From contig NZ_JABFTX010000006.1 of the NCBI RefSeq assembly GCF_021404305.1, positions 1 through 64,000 on the forward strand: DNA of 64,000 nucleotides. Direction: 5' to 3'. Each line of letters begins with the position of its first letter. Position 1 is the first letter of the stretch. This document shows, one piece after another, positions 1-8,903 of the stretch. The stretch comes from Billgrantia ethanolica. GTDB lineage: Bacteria > Pseudomonadota > Gammaproteobacteria > Pseudomonadales > Halomonadaceae. The position numbers and the translations under genes are program-made. The notes beneath the pieces were generated by a model. It did not search any database. It was not told the origin of the DNA and worked only from the letters and a program-made list of their open reading frames with translations.

Positions 1-287
1 TCGTGCTGCTGAGCTTCCCGATCATGCTACCGATCGTCAATCAGATGGGCGTGGACGTGCTGTGGTTCGTGGTGATGGTGGCGGTGGTGCTGCAGACCTC
101 GTTCCTCACCCCACCGTTCGGCTATGCCTTGTTCTACTTGAAGGGGGTGGCACCCAAGGGGGTCGAGATCGTCGACCTGTACAAGGCAGTGGTGCCGTTC
201 GTGGCGCTGATCGTACTGGCCTGTGTGCTGATGGCTTTCTTCCCGGTGCTGGTGACGGGCCTGCCGTCGCTCATGCTCGGTTATTGA
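1..287 (+). CDS. TRAP transporter large permease (DctM-type), C-terminal fragment
   Basis: This is the last 94 or so residues of an inner-membrane protein whose start lies left of the window. It is almost entirely hydrophobic and contains the stretch TSFLTPPFGYALFYLKGVAP, which is typical of the C-terminal end of TRAP-type large permease subunits (DctM/SiaM-like), followed by a final membrane helix ending LPSLMLGY. TRAP large permeases carry out sodium-driven uptake of organic acids together with a small permease and a periplasmic binding protein. The substrate cannot be told from this fragment. A strong terminator follows directly, so this is the last gene of its operon. Confidence 0.85.
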   Translation, partial: VLLSFPIMLPIVNQMGVDVLWFVVMVAVVLQTSFLTPPFGYALFYLKGVAPKGVEIVDLYKAVVPFVALIVLACVLMAFFPVLVTGLPSLMLGY

Positions 288-309
288 ACCGCCAACCTGC
301 CTGACCTTG

Positions 310-339
310 GCGCCCGCATCCCAGGATGCGGGCGCTTTT
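310..339 (+). terminator. Rho-independent terminator after the TRAP permease
   Basis: A perfect 12-bp GC-rich stem (gcgcccgcatcc / ggatgcgggcgc) with a 2-base centre is followed by four T residues. It lies 22 bases after the permease stop codon. Confidence 0.9.
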
Positions 340-370
340 CATTGACATCGGTCAGCTGCAGGGGCATGCG

Positions 371-389
371 ACAACTGATATCATTTCCA
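371..389. promoter_or_regulatory. Possible Fur-type site upstream of the iron permease
   Basis: The AT-rich stretch tgatatcattt stands out in a GC-rich background about 60 bases before the iron permease start. It resembles part of the GATAAT/ATTATC hexamer arrangement of Fur boxes. A similar stretch precedes the iron-binding protein gene. The match is partial and functional assignment is inference. Confidence 0.3.
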
Positions 390-444
390 ATCGTGACCGC
401 CTCGCATTACCGCGCTGCCGAGCCAGCCAGCCAAGGAGCTCCGC

Positions 445-2121
445 TTGTTCCGTTCCACCGCTACCGGGCTTGCCTCGATCACTCGTCGCATGAGCCCCTG
501 GACACTCCTGATCCTCAGCGTTGCCTTCGTCGTCGCCCTGCCGGTGATGGTGGTGCTGGCCCACATCGTGATGCCCACCGAGGGGGTCTGGCAGCATTTG
601 GCCAGCACGGTGCTGGGACGTTACGTGGGCAATACCCTCTATCTCACCGTCACGGTGGGCCTGGGCACCATGATCATCGGTACCGGTACCGCCTGGCTGG
701 TGGTGATGTGCCGCTTCCCGGGGCGGCGGATCTTCGAATGGGCGCTGCTGCTGCCGCTGGCCGTGCCCACCTACGTGATCGCCTACGCCTATACCGATTT
801 CCTGCAGTATGCCGGCCCCTTGCAGACCTGGCTGCGCGAGGTGTTCGAGTGGGGCCGCGGCGACTACTACTTTCCCAACATTCGCTCGCTGGGCGGCGCC
901 GCTACGCTGATCACGCTGGTGCTCTATCCCTACGTCTACCTGCTGGCCCGGGCCGCTTTCCTCGAGCAGTCGGTGTGCGTACTCGACGTCGGCCGGACCC
1001 TGGGGCGCGGCCCGTGGAACCTGTTCGCCACCGTGGCCGTACCGCTGGCGCGCCCGGCCATCGTCGGCGGCGTCTCGCTGGTGTTGATGGAGACCCTGAA
1101 CGAGTTCGGCGCGGTGCAGTTCTTCGGCGTCGACACTTTCACCACCGGCATTTATCGCACCTGGTTCGGCCTCGGCGAACAAGTGGCTGCCGCCCAGTTG
1201 GCCGCCTGCCTGCTGCTGTTCGTGTTCCTGCTGATCCTGCTGGAGCGCTGGTCGCGGGGCAAACGCCAGTATTTCCACACCACCAATCGCTACCAGCAGC
1301 TGCCCGAGTACCGCCTGCACGGCTGGCGTGCCGCGGCGGCCTTCGCCGCCTGCGCGCTGCCGGTGCTGATTGGCTTTCTCATTCCCAGCGGCCTGCTGGC
1401 GCAGATGGCCATCACCACGGGCGACGCCCTGTGGGGCACGCGCTTCCTCGGCTTTGCCTGGAACAGCTTGAAGCTGGCGGTGATCGCCTCGTTGATCGCG
1501 GTGGGGCTGGCGGTGATACTCAGCTACGGCGTGCGCCTGCACGACAGCCCACTGACGCGCATCGCCACGCGCATCGCTTCGATGGGCTATGCCATCCCCG
1601 GCTCGGTGATCGCGGTGGGCATCCTGATTCCCTTCGCCTGGCTCGACAAGAGCGTCAACACCTGGCTGCACGCCCACTACGGCATGATCGTCGGCCTGAT
1701 CTTCAGCGGCACGGCGTTCATCCTGATCTACGCCTACGTGGTGCGCTTCCTGGCGGTCTCGTTCAACACCGTGGAGGCGAGCCTGGGCAAGGTGACACCG
1801 AGCATGGATGCCGCCTCACGCACCCTCGGCCAGACGCCGGCCGGCACACTCAAGCGGGTTCACACCCCGATCATGCGCGGCAGTCTGTTCGCGGCGGGCA
1901 TTCTGGTGTTCGTGGACATCATGAAGGAGCTGCCGGCCACCATCATCCTGCGCCCTTTCAACTTCGACACCCTGGCGGTGCGGGCCTACAGCCTGGCCTC
2001 GGACGAGAGGCTGGCCGAGGCCTCGACCGCCTCTCTGGCGATTGTGGCCGTCGGCATCATTCCGGTAGTGCTGTTGAGCATGGCCATGCGCCGCTCGCGC
2101 CCCGGCTCAGGCAAGCGTTGA
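445..2121 (+). CDS. fbpB: Ferric-iron ABC transporter permease (FbpB/SfuB-like)
   Basis: This 558-residue inner-membrane protein has many membrane helices arranged as two halves, each carrying a binding-protein-dependent transport permease region (EAA-loop-like segments near ETLNEFGAVQFFG and DIMKELPATIILRPFNFDTL). This is the double-length form usual for ferric-iron permeases of the FbpB/SfuB group. It would move Fe3+ across the inner membrane, powered by the ATPase encoded just downstream on the other strand. The start is a TTG with aaggag 6 bases before it (433-438); an internal ATG at 490 is the alternative. Its 3' end overlaps the end of the convergent ATPase gene by 15 bases. Family assignment is firm; the substrate is inferred from the adjacent FbpA-like gene. 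Confidence 0.88.
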   Translation: MFRSTATGLASITRRMSPWTLLILSVAFVVALPVMVVLAHIVMPTEGVWQHLASTVLGRYVGNTLYLTVTVGLGTMIIGTGTAWLVVMCRFPGRRIFEWALLLPLAVPTYVIAYAYTDFLQYAGPLQTWLREVFEWGRGDYYFPNIRSLGGAATLITLVLYPYVYLLARAAFLEQSVCVLDVGRTLGRGPWNLFATVAVPLARPAIVGGVSLVLMETLNEFGAVQFFGVDTFTTGIYRTWFGLGEQVAAAQLAACLLLFVFLLILLERWSRGKRQYFHTTNRYQQLPEYRLHGWRAAAAFAACALPVLIGFLIPSGLLAQMAITTGDALWGTRFLGFAWNSLKLAVIASLIAVGLAVILSYGVRLHDSPLTRIATRIASMGYAIPGSVIAVGILIPFAWLDKSVNTWLHAHYGMIVGLIFSGTAFILIYAYVVRFLAVSFNTVEASLGKVTPSMDAASRTLGQTPAGTLKRVHTPIMRGSLFAAGILVFVDIMKELPATIILRPFNFDTLAVRAYSLASDERLAEASTASLAIVAVGIIPVVLLSMAMRRSRPGSGKR

Positions 2122-3225
2122 GGGAAAGACGAAGACCTGCGACAGGTCGAGATGGATGTCCACCCGCTGCCCTTCGGCGGGCAGGAAGACGCCGGGAACC
2201 CGGGCGTGCAGGTGGGCTTCGCTGCCGTCCTCGCCGTGGGCGCAGATATGCAGCAGGCTGCTGCGACCCAGCAGCTTGGCCATGATTACATGGCTGTAGC
2301 GGTGTTCCGGGGCCGGCTCGAAGTGCTCGGTGATGCGCAGCGCCTCGGGGCGAATCATCACCTGGGCCTGGCTCCCTTCGGGCAGCCAGCCGGCTTCCAC
2401 CGGCCCTACCGGAGTCATCACGCGGCCGCCGCGCACTTCGCCCTGCAGCTCGTTCACCTCACCGAAGAACGCCACCACGAAAGGATCGCAGGGCGCACAG
2501 TAGAGCTCCCGCGGCGTTCCCACCTGGACGATGCGACCGTCGCGCATCAGCGCAATACGATCGGCCATGAACATGGCCTCCTCGGGGTCGTGGGTCACCA
2601 ACAGGGTGGCCGCGCCGACCTTCTTGAGCACGTGCAGGGTATCGTCGCGGATGCGGTCACGCAGGCGCGCGTCGAGACTGGAGAAAGGCTCGTCGAGCAG
2701 CATCAGCTGCGGTGAAGGCGCCAGAGCACGCGCCAGCGCCACACGCTGCTGCTGACCGCCGGAGAGCATGTGCGGATAGGATTCGGCGTAAGCGGCCATG
2801 CCCAGCTGTTCGAGCAGGCCAAGCGCACGCTCGCGACGCTGGCGCGGTGGCTCGCCCTTGAGCCCGAAGGTCACGTTCTCCAGCACCGTGAGATGGGGAA
2901 ACAGCGCCGAGTCCTGGAAGGCCAGGCCGACGTTGCGTTTCTCCGGCGGCACGTGCTTGCCCTTGGGCACCGCTATCTCGCCGTCGTTGAGCGTCACGCG
3001 CCCCTGCTGCAGAACCTCGAGGCCGGCGGCGATGCGCAGCAGCGTGGTCTTGCCGCATCCCGAGGGCCCCAGCAGACAGACGACTTCACCGGGCTCCACG
3101 ACGAGATCGACGCCGCGCACGGCGGCCAGACCGTCGAAAGTGTGTTGCACCGCCTCCATGGTCAGCGCAGTAGGCTGTCGGTAGGGGGCGTGGCCGACTT
3201 CCATTGGCTTCGATTGGCTAGTCAT
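2107..3225 (-). CDS. fbpC: Ferric-iron ABC transporter ATP-binding protein (FbpC-like)
   Basis: This 372-residue protein is a standard ABC ATPase. The Walker A motif GPSGCGKTT is at about residues 53-61, the signature LSGGQQQRVALARALAP follows, then Walker B LMLLDEPFSSLD and the switch histidine in VTHDPEEAMF. The C-terminal ~130 residues form a TOBE-type regulatory region, as in FbpC and other CUT1/iron ATPases. It is the cytoplasmic energy source for the permease at 445-2121 and the binding protein at 3476-4504. The gene is on the strand opposite to both partners: convergent with the permease and divergent from the binding protein. Iron as substrate is inferred from context. Confidence 0.9.
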   Translation of the reverse strand: MTSQSKPMEVGHAPYRQPTALTMEAVQHTFDGLAAVRGVDLVVEPGEVVCLLGPSGCGKTTLLRIAAGLEVLQQGRVTLNDGEIAVPKGKHVPPEKRNVGLAFQDSALFPHLTVLENVTFGLKGEPPRQRRERALGLLEQLGMAAYAESYPHMLSGGQQQRVALARALAPSPQLMLLDEPFSSLDARLRDRIRDDTLHVLKKVGAATLLVTHDPEEAMFMADRIALMRDGRIVQVGTPRELYCAPCDPFVVAFFGEVNELQGEVRGGRVMTPVGPVEAGWLPEGSQAQVMIRPEALRITEHFEPAPEHRYSHVIMAKLLGRSSLLHICAHGEDGSEAHLHARVPGVFLPAEGQRVDIHLDLSQVFVFPSTLA

Positions 3226-3416
3226 AGGTCAGGCGACTTGGTCAAGTGAAGGTATAGGGCTCATCGTACCCGAAATGTCTAGTAGATACGTTTGAAATCT
3301 ACTCGCATTTGTCAATTTTTCCATCGTTCCTTGCTCCCGGTCAGCTCTCCTTCGTCTCGTGGCTCAAGGGTCGCTTGACGGCATCAACGGAAAACGCTTC
3401 AATAGCGATCAACGTA

Positions 3417-3438
3417 ATGCAACGTATTATCATTAGTA
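3417..3438. promoter_or_regulatory. Possible Fur box in the divergent fbpC-fbpA region
   Basis: The segment around attatcatta (3426-3435) matches 9 of 10 bases of the right half of the consensus Fur box (ataatcatta). It lies 40-60 bases upstream of the binding-protein start, in a 250-bp intergenic region that must hold promoters for both divergent genes. The left half is poor, so this is a tentative call. Confidence 0.35.
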
Positions 3439-3475
3439 CTCAAGCAACCTGATCGTTCGTCCCTCGAGGTGAATC

Positions 3476-4504
3476 ATGTCCCAAGCCAAACGTCTCGTCG
3501 CTCCGCTTGCCGCCATGCTGGCCGGCTCGGCCTTTGCCACCACGGTAGCAGCAGATGAGGTCAACCTCTACTCGGCGCGTCATTACGACGTCGACGAGCA
3601 GCTCTATCAGGCCTTCACCGACGAGACCGGTATCAAGGTCAACCTGCTGGAGGGCGACTCCGACCAGCTCATCGACCGCATCAAGCGTGAGGGCATCGCC
3701 AGCCCCGCCGACGTGATGATCACCGTGGATGCCGGCCGTCTGTGGCGCGCCGAGCAGGAGGGCATCTTCCAGGCCATCGAGTCCGACGTGCTTGCCGAGC
3801 GCCTGCCGGATTCCATGCGCCACCCCGAAGGCAAGTGGTTCGGCTTCAGTCAACGCGTACGGGCGATCTTCTACAACCCGGCGAACGTCGACCCCAGCGA
3901 GATCACTTCCTACGAGGATCTGACCGATCCGCGCTGGGAGGGCGAGGTGTGCATTCGCTCGTCCAACAACATCTACAACCAGTCGCTGCTGGCGGCGATG
4001 ATCGACCATCACGGCGCTGAAGAAGCCGAGGCCTGGGCCCAGGGCATCGTCAACAACCTGGCGCGCCAGCCCGAGGGTGGCGACACCGACCAGATCCGCG
4101 CCGTCGCCGCCGGCGAGTGCGACCTGGCCGTGGCCAACCACTACTACTACGTGCGCCTGCTCAACTCCGACAGCGAAGCCGACCGTAACGTTGCCGAGAG
4201 CGTCGGCATCCTGTTCCCCAACCAGGACGACCGCGGCATTCACGTCAACGTCGGCGGCGCCGGCGTCGTGGCCACCTCGCCGAACCGCGAGAACGCCATT
4301 CGCTTCCTCGAGTTCCTCTCCTCCGATACCGCCCAGGAGATCTTCGCCGCCGGCAACTTCGAGTACCCGGTCGTCGACGGTGTGAACATGGACGAGACGC
4401 TGAAGTCCTGGGGCGAGCTGCACAAGGACGACCTGAACATCAGCGTGCTGGGTGAGAACAACCCGGAAGCGATTAGGATCTTCGATCGCGTCGGCTGGCG
4501 GTAA
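3476..4504 (+). CDS. fbpA: Periplasmic Fe(3+)-binding protein of ABC transporter (FbpA-like)
   Basis: This 342-residue protein starts with a cleavable signal peptide (MSQAKRLVAPLAAMLAGSAF, cleavage probably near ATTVAA-DE) and continues with the opening strand VNLYSARHYDVDEQLYQAFT found in FbpA/FutA ferric-binding proteins. The paired tyrosines in the stretch NHYYYVRLL fit the iron-ligand tyrosines of this family. The protein would capture ferric iron in the periplasm and deliver it to the permease at 445-2121. It stands alone with a strong terminator immediately after it, and is divergent from the ATPase gene. Confidence 0.92.
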   Translation: MSQAKRLVAPLAAMLAGSAFATTVAADEVNLYSARHYDVDEQLYQAFTDETGIKVNLLEGDSDQLIDRIKREGIASPADVMITVDAGRLWRAEQEGIFQAIESDVLAERLPDSMRHPEGKWFGFSQRVRAIFYNPANVDPSEITSYEDLTDPRWEGEVCIRSSNNIYNQSLLAAMIDHHGAEEAEAWAQGIVNNLARQPEGGDTDQIRAVAAGECDLAVANHYYYVRLLNSDSEADRNVAESVGILFPNQDDRGIHVNVGGAGVVATSPNRENAIRFLEFLSSDTAQEIFAAGNFEYPVVDGVNMDETLKSWGELHKDDLNISVLGENNPEAIRIFDRVGWR

Positions 4505-4513
4505 GAAGGGCTG

Positions 4514-4553
4514 AACCGAAAGGCCCGTGGCGGATGCCACGGGCCTTTCGGTT
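4514..4553. terminator. Bidirectional terminator between fbpA and polA
   Basis: A perfect 18-bp inverted repeat (aaccgaaaggcccgtggc and its complement) with a 4-base loop lies between the convergent fbpA and polA genes. The flanks are not strongly T-rich, but stem length and position argue for a shared terminator. Confidence 0.75.
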
Positions 4554-4570
4554 GCTGTGAGAAGCTGGCC

Positions 4571-7354
4571 TCAGTGGGCTTCGTCCCAATTCACCCCACT
4601 CTCCGCCTCGACGATCAGCGGCACGCTGAGCTCGGCGGCGGCCTGCATACGCGCCTTCACCTCGCCGATGAACTCGTCGACCTGCCCTTCGCCGACCTCG
4701 AACACCAGCTCGTCGTGGACCTGCATGACCATGCAGGCGTCGAAGGCGCTCTCCTGCAGCCAGGCGTCGACCTCGATCATGGCGCGCTTGATGATGTCCG
4801 CCGCGGTGCCCTGCATCGGCGCGTTGATCGCGGTGCGCTCGGCGGCCTGGCGTCGGGCGTGGTTCTGGGCGCGGATCTCGGGCAGATAGAGCCGCCGTCC
4901 GAACACGGTCTCGACGAAGCCATCCTCTGCGGCCTGGGCACGGATGCGCTCCATGTAGCGGGCCACGCCAGGGTAGCGGTCGAAGTAGCGATCGATGTAA
5001 GTCTGCGCCTGGCTGCGCTCGATGCGCAGCTGCTTGGAAAGCCCCCAAGCGCTCATGCCGTAGATCAGCCCGAAGTTGATCGCCTTGGCGCTGCGGCGCT
5101 GCTCGCCCGAGACCTTCCCCAGCGCCACGCCGAATACCTCGGCGGCGGTGGCGGTGTGGATGTCGCGCCCCTCGGCGAAGGCGGTGAGCAGCCCCTGATC
5201 CTCGGAGAGATGCGCCATGATGCGCAGCTCGATCTGCGAGTAATCGGCGGCGACGATGCGGTAGCCGGGCCGGGCGATGAAGGCCTGGCGGATCTTGCGC
5301 CCTTCCTCGGTGCGGATGGGGATGTTCTGTAGATTGGGGTCGCTCGAGGAGAGCCGGCCGGTAGCGGCGACCGCCTGATGGTAGCTGGTGTGCAGCCGCC
5401 CGGTGCGCTTGTTGACCAGCCGCGGCAGCTTGTCGGTATAGGTCGACTTGAGCTTGGCCAGGCCGCGATGCTCCATGATCACCTTGGGCAGCGGGTAGTC
5501 CAGCGCCAGCTCCTCGAGCACGGCCTCGGCGGTGGAGGGCGCGCCCTTGGGCGTCTTCTTGAGCACCGGGATCTTCTGCTCCTCGAACAGGATCTCGCCG
5601 AGCTGCTTGGGCGAACCGAGGTTGAACTCGCGCCCGGCCAGCTCGAAGGCGCGGGTTTCGAGCTCGGCAATGCGCGCTTCGAGTTCCTGGCTCTGGGCAT
5701 GCAGGCGCGCGGCGTCGATCGCCACCCCGGTGCGCTCGATGCGTGACAGCACCGGGATCAGCGGCCGCTCGATGGTGTCCAGCACCTCGGCCAGGCGCCC
5801 CTCGGCCTCGATGCGCGGCCTCAGTTCGCAGTGCAGGCGCAGGGTCACGTCGACGTCCTCGCAGGCGTAGGGCACGGCCTGCTCGAAGTCGATCTGGTTG
5901 AAGGTGAGCTGCTTGGCACCTTTGCCGGCGATCTCCTCGAAGCTCACCGTCTTCTGGCCTAGGTACTTCAGCGCCAGCGAATCCATGTCGTGTCGGGTGG
6001 CGGTGGAGTTGAGCACGTAGGACTCGAGCATGGTGTCGGTGAGCGGTCCGCGCACCTGGATGTCGTAGTTGGCCAGCACCGAGATGTCGTACTTGAGGTT
6101 CTGGCCGATCTTGCCGCGGCAGGGGTCCTCCAGCAGCGGCTTGAGCGCGGCGAGCACCGCGGCGCGGTCGAGCTGCTCGGGCACGTCGAGGTAATCGTGT
6201 GCCAGCGGCACGTAGGCCGCCTCGCCGGGCTCCAGCGCCAGCCCCACACCGACGATCTCGGCGTCCATGTAGTTGAGGCTGTTGGTCTCGAGATCGAAGC
6301 AGAAGGCCTCGCATTGGCCCAGCCGCGCCAGCCACTCGTCGAGCTCGGCCTGGGTCAGGATCAGGTGATTCTTGCACGCCGTCACGCTGGCCGGCGGCGC
6401 TTCCGGGTCGAGGTTGTCCGCCGCGGCGGTGCCGGCGACCCCGGCGCCACGCTGGACGTCGTCCACCCCTTCGTCCTTGCCGGAAAGCAGTTCGGAGAGC
6501 CAGGCCTTGAACTCGAGTTCGGTATAGAGCCGCTTTAGCGCTTCACGGTCGGGGTGGGCGATGTCGAGATCGTCGAGGCCCACCGGCAGCTCGCAGTCGG
6601 TCTTGATGGTGGCCAGTTGGTAGGAGAGATAGGCCATTTCGCGATGCTCTTCGAGCTTCTTGGGCAACGTCTTGGCCCCGCGAAAATCGAGAGTCTTGAC
6701 CCGATCCAGGTCGGCATAGATGGCATCGAGGCCACCGCCCATGCCCTGCAGCAATCCCAAAGCGGTCTTCTCGCCCACCCCCGGCACCCCGGGGATGTTG
6801 TCGACCTTGTCGCCCATCAGTGCCAGGAAGTCGATGATCAGCGCCGGCGGCAGGCCGAACTTGGCCTCGACCCCGGCCTCGTCGAGGGTCTCGTCCTTCA
6901 TGGTGTTGACCAGGGTGATGTGCGAGTTCACCAGCTGCGCCATGTCCTTGTCGCCGGTAGATATCACCGCATCGCGGCCGGCCTCGGTAGCGAGTCGGGC
7001 CAGGGTGCCGATGACGTCGTCGGCCTCGACGCCTTCGATGCACAGCAGCGGCAGGCCGAGGGCGCGAACGCACTCGTAGAGCGGCTCCACCTGACTGCGC
7101 AGGTCGTCGGGCATCGGCGGGCGCTGGGCCTTGTACTGCTCGAACAGCTCATCGCGAAAGGTCTTGCCCTTGGCGTCGAAGACCACCGCCATGGGGCTGT
7201 CCGGGTAATCCTTGATCAGCCGCTTGAGCATGTTGAGCACGCCCTTGACGGCACCGGTGGGCTGGCCCGTGGAGGTGGTCAGCGGCGGCAGGGCGTGGAA
7301 AGCGCGGTAGAGATAGGACGAACCGTCGACGAGAACGATGGGCGTGTCGGCCAT
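4571..7354 (-). CDS. polA: DNA polymerase I
   Basis: This 927-residue protein is a full-length Pol I. The N-terminal ~300 residues form the 5'-3' exonuclease (opening [31 protein letters not shown]). A 3'-5' exonuclease domain follows with an intact DxE motif ([11 protein letters not shown]), so proofreading is likely active. The polymerase domain carries motif A ([16 protein letters not shown]), motif B ([19 protein letters not shown]) and motif C ([13 protein letters not shown]). It fills gaps and removes RNA primers during replication and repair. I start it at the ATG at 7354, which gives the conserved N-terminus; an upstream in-frame extension of 38 codons has no family resemblance. It is divergent from the DUF2782-thrB-speA unit, a gene order also known from pseudomonads. 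Confidence 0.98.
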   Translation of the reverse strand: MADTPIVLVDGSSYLYRAFHALPPLTTSTGQPTGAVKGVLNMLKRLIKDYPDSPMAVVFDAKGKTFRDELFEQYKAQRPPMPDDLRSQVEPLYECVRALGLPLLCIEGVEADDVIGTLARLATEAGRDAVISTGDKDMAQLVNSHITLVNTMKDETLDEAGVEAKFGLPPALIIDFLALMGDKVDNIPGVPGVGEKTALGLLQGMGGGLDAIYADLDRVKTLDFRGAKTLPKKLEEHREMAYLSYQLATIKTDCELPVGLDDLDIAHPDREALKRLYTELEFKAWLSELLSGKDEGVDDVQRGAGVAGTAAADNLDPEAPPASVTACKNHLILTQAELDEWLARLGQCEAFCFDLETNSLNYMDAEIVGVGLALEPGEAAYVPLAHDYLDVPEQLDRAAVLAALKPLLEDPCRGKIGQNLKYDISVLANYDIQVRGPLTDTMLESYVLNSTATRHDMDSLALKYLGQKTVSFEEIAGKGAKQLTFNQIDFEQAVPYACEDVDVTLRLHCELRPRIEAEGRLAEVLDTIERPLIPVLSRIERTGVAIDAARLHAQSQELEARIAELETRAFELAGREFNLGSPKQLGEILFEEQKIPVLKKTPKGAPSTAEAVLEELALDYPLPKVIMEHRGLAKLKSTYTDKLPRLVNKRTGRLHTSYHQAVAATGRLSSSDPNLQNIPIRTEEGRKIRQAFIARPGYRIVAADYSQIELRIMAHLSEDQGLLTAFAEGRDIHTATAAEVFGVALGKVSGEQRRSAKAINFGLIYGMSAWGLSKQLRIERSQAQTYIDRYFDRYPGVARYMERIRAQAAEDGFVETVFGRRLYLPEIRAQNHARRQAAERTAINAPMQGTAADIIKRAMIEVDAWLQESAFDACMVMQVHDELVFEVGEGQVDEFIGEVKARMQAAAELSVPLIVEAESGVNWDEAH

Positions 7355-7540
7355 GTATCGGGCATCCGTTGAGTCTGTGCAAGAAAATGTGATCCTGATC
7401 AGCCATGATACGCATTGCGCGTCGCTTTTGCCGCCATCGTTGGGATCGTGCTGTCCAACGTCATACACTAGGGTTAGCCATTCGATAGGTTAGTCACCTC
7501 GATGGCAACGACTGTCGCAAGCGGTCTTTCGGAGGCCAAC

Positions 7541-7831
7541 ATGAACGCTCTTCGTTTCCTGGCGGTTGCACTGCTTTCCCTCGGCCTCGGTCTGGCAGCG
7601 GCTACGCCGAGCCTGGCCCAGTCCGCCAACCTCGAACCCGACATCACCATTCGCCAGGAAGCGGATCAGACCATTCGCGAATACCGGGTGAACGGCCAGC
7701 TCTACGCCATCGAGATCCGCCCCAGCCGGGGCCCCAGCTACTTCCTGGTCGACCACGACGGCGACGGCAACTTCGAGCGCCAGGAGGGCGACCGCATCGC
7801 CGTACCGCAGTGGGTGCTGCGTCGCTTCTAG
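7541..7831 (+). CDS. DUF2782 small secreted protein
   Basis: This 96-residue protein has a signal peptide (MNALRFLAVALLSLGLGLAA...SLAQ) followed by a short conserved domain (DITIRQEADQTIREYRVNGQ ... FLVDHDGDGNFERQEGD ... VPQWVLRRF) that I recognise as DUF2782. It probably resides in the periplasm. The function is unknown; the gene characteristically sits between polA and thrB in related gammaproteobacteria, as here. The start at 7541 is chosen because ggagg lies 6 bases before it; an upstream ATG at 7502 would put a charged leader before the signal peptide. Confidence 0.85.
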   Translation: MNALRFLAVALLSLGLGLAAATPSLAQSANLEPDITIRQEADQTIREYRVNGQLYAIEIRPSRGPSYFLVDHDGDGNFERQEGDRIAVPQWVLRRF

Positions 7832-7940
7832 CAGCCGAACCAATCCTTTCACCGGGTGAATGTCGGAACCTGTCCAGCAGACGTGCATCACAGTGCCAAG
7901 ACGCTACAATAGGCGGCTTGGCAACCTGGGCGAGAGACAC

Positions 7941-8903
7941 ATGGCCGTATTCACCCCGTTGAGCGACGCACAGGTCGCAGAGTTTCTCAGGCGTTTCGAT
8001 GTCGGCGAGTTGGTGTCCCTGGCGGGTGTCGCCGGCGGTACCGAGAACAGTACCTTCTTCGTCACCACCGACCGCCACGAGCTGGTGCTGACCCTGTTCG
8101 AGCAGGGCGAGCATGAGGAGCTGCCGTTCTTCGTCGAGCTGCTCGACTATCTGGACGAGCATCGCCTGCCGGTGCCGGGCCCAGTCCACGACCGCGAAGG
8201 GGTTGCCCTGCACAGCCTGGCCGGCAAGCCTTCGCTGCTGTTTCCGCGCCTGCCCGGCCGTCACCCGATGTCGCCCAATTTGACCCAGTGCCGCGCCCTG
8301 GGCGACGCGCTGGGGCGTATGCACACGGTATCCCAGCACTTTCCCGGCCATCGACCCAACCCACGCGACCTCAACTGGCTGACGGCCATGCACCACAAGG
8401 TGCTGGTCTACCTCTCGCCCGAGGATCAGACCCTGATGAAGGACGAGGTGGAGATCTACCAGGGCGTGTTCGGCGATGCCCCCGAACTGCCCCATGGGGC
8501 GCTGCACGGCGATCTGTTCCGCGACAACACCCTGTTCGAGGGCGACAGCCTCGGCGGCATCATCGATTTCTACAACGGCTGCACGGGCGATCTGCTGTTC
8601 GACCTGGCCATCGTCATCAACGACTGGGCCTCAGGCCCCGATGGCCGCCTGGACCGCGCCCGCCACGACGCCATCATCAGCGCCTATCAGACTCGCCGTC
8701 CCCTCACCGCCGCCGAGCGCGAGGTGTGGCCGACGATGCTGCGCATGACCGCGCTGCGCTACTGGCTGTCACGTCTGCTGGTGGTCTACGTCGATCCGCC
8801 GGCCCACGACCTGACGCCCCACGACCCGGCGCAGTTCCATACCATTCTCACGGCACGCCTGAACCACGGCGCTCTGCCCCTGCCTGAAGCGAGCGATACA
8901 TGA
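7941..8903 (+). CDS. thrB: Homoserine kinase (aminoglycoside phosphotransferase-like type)
   Basis: This 320-residue cytoplasmic enzyme phosphorylates homoserine on the way to threonine. It belongs to the kinase family with an APH fold (the ThrB of pseudomonads), not the GHMP-type ThrB of E. coli. The N-terminal glycine loop GVAGGTENSTFFVTT, the catalytic loop LPHGALHGDLFRDNTLFEG and the metal-binding IIDFYNG are all intact. The start at 7941 (MAVFTPLSD) matches the family N-terminus better than an extension to 7860. The stop overlaps the speA start in an ATGA, indicating translational coupling. Confidence 0.92.
   Translation: MAVFTPLSDAQVAEFLRRFDVGELVSLAGVAGGTENSTFFVTTDRHELVLTLFEQGEHEELPFFVELLDYLDEHRLPVPGPVHDREGVALHSLAGKPSLLFPRLPGRHPMSPNLTQCRALGDALGRMHTVSQHFPGHRPNPRDLNWLTAMHHKVLVYLSPEDQTLMKDEVEIYQGVFGDAPELPHGALHGDLFRDNTLFEGDSLGGIIDFYNGCTGDLLFDLAIVINDWASGPDGRLDRARHDAIISAYQTRRPLTAAEREVWPTMLRMTALRYWLSRLLVVYVDPPAHDLTPHDPAQFHTILTARLNHGALPLPEASDT

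Noticed and set aside
342-2285. A 647-codon plus-strand open frame over the iron permease
   Set aside because: It lies in another frame of fbpB, is arginine/histidine-rich like a GC shadow, and shows no family motif.
4473-6377. A 634-codon minus-strand frame inside polA
   Set aside because: It is a shadow of the polA coding strand with very high Arg/Gly/Ala content; polA is clearly the real gene.
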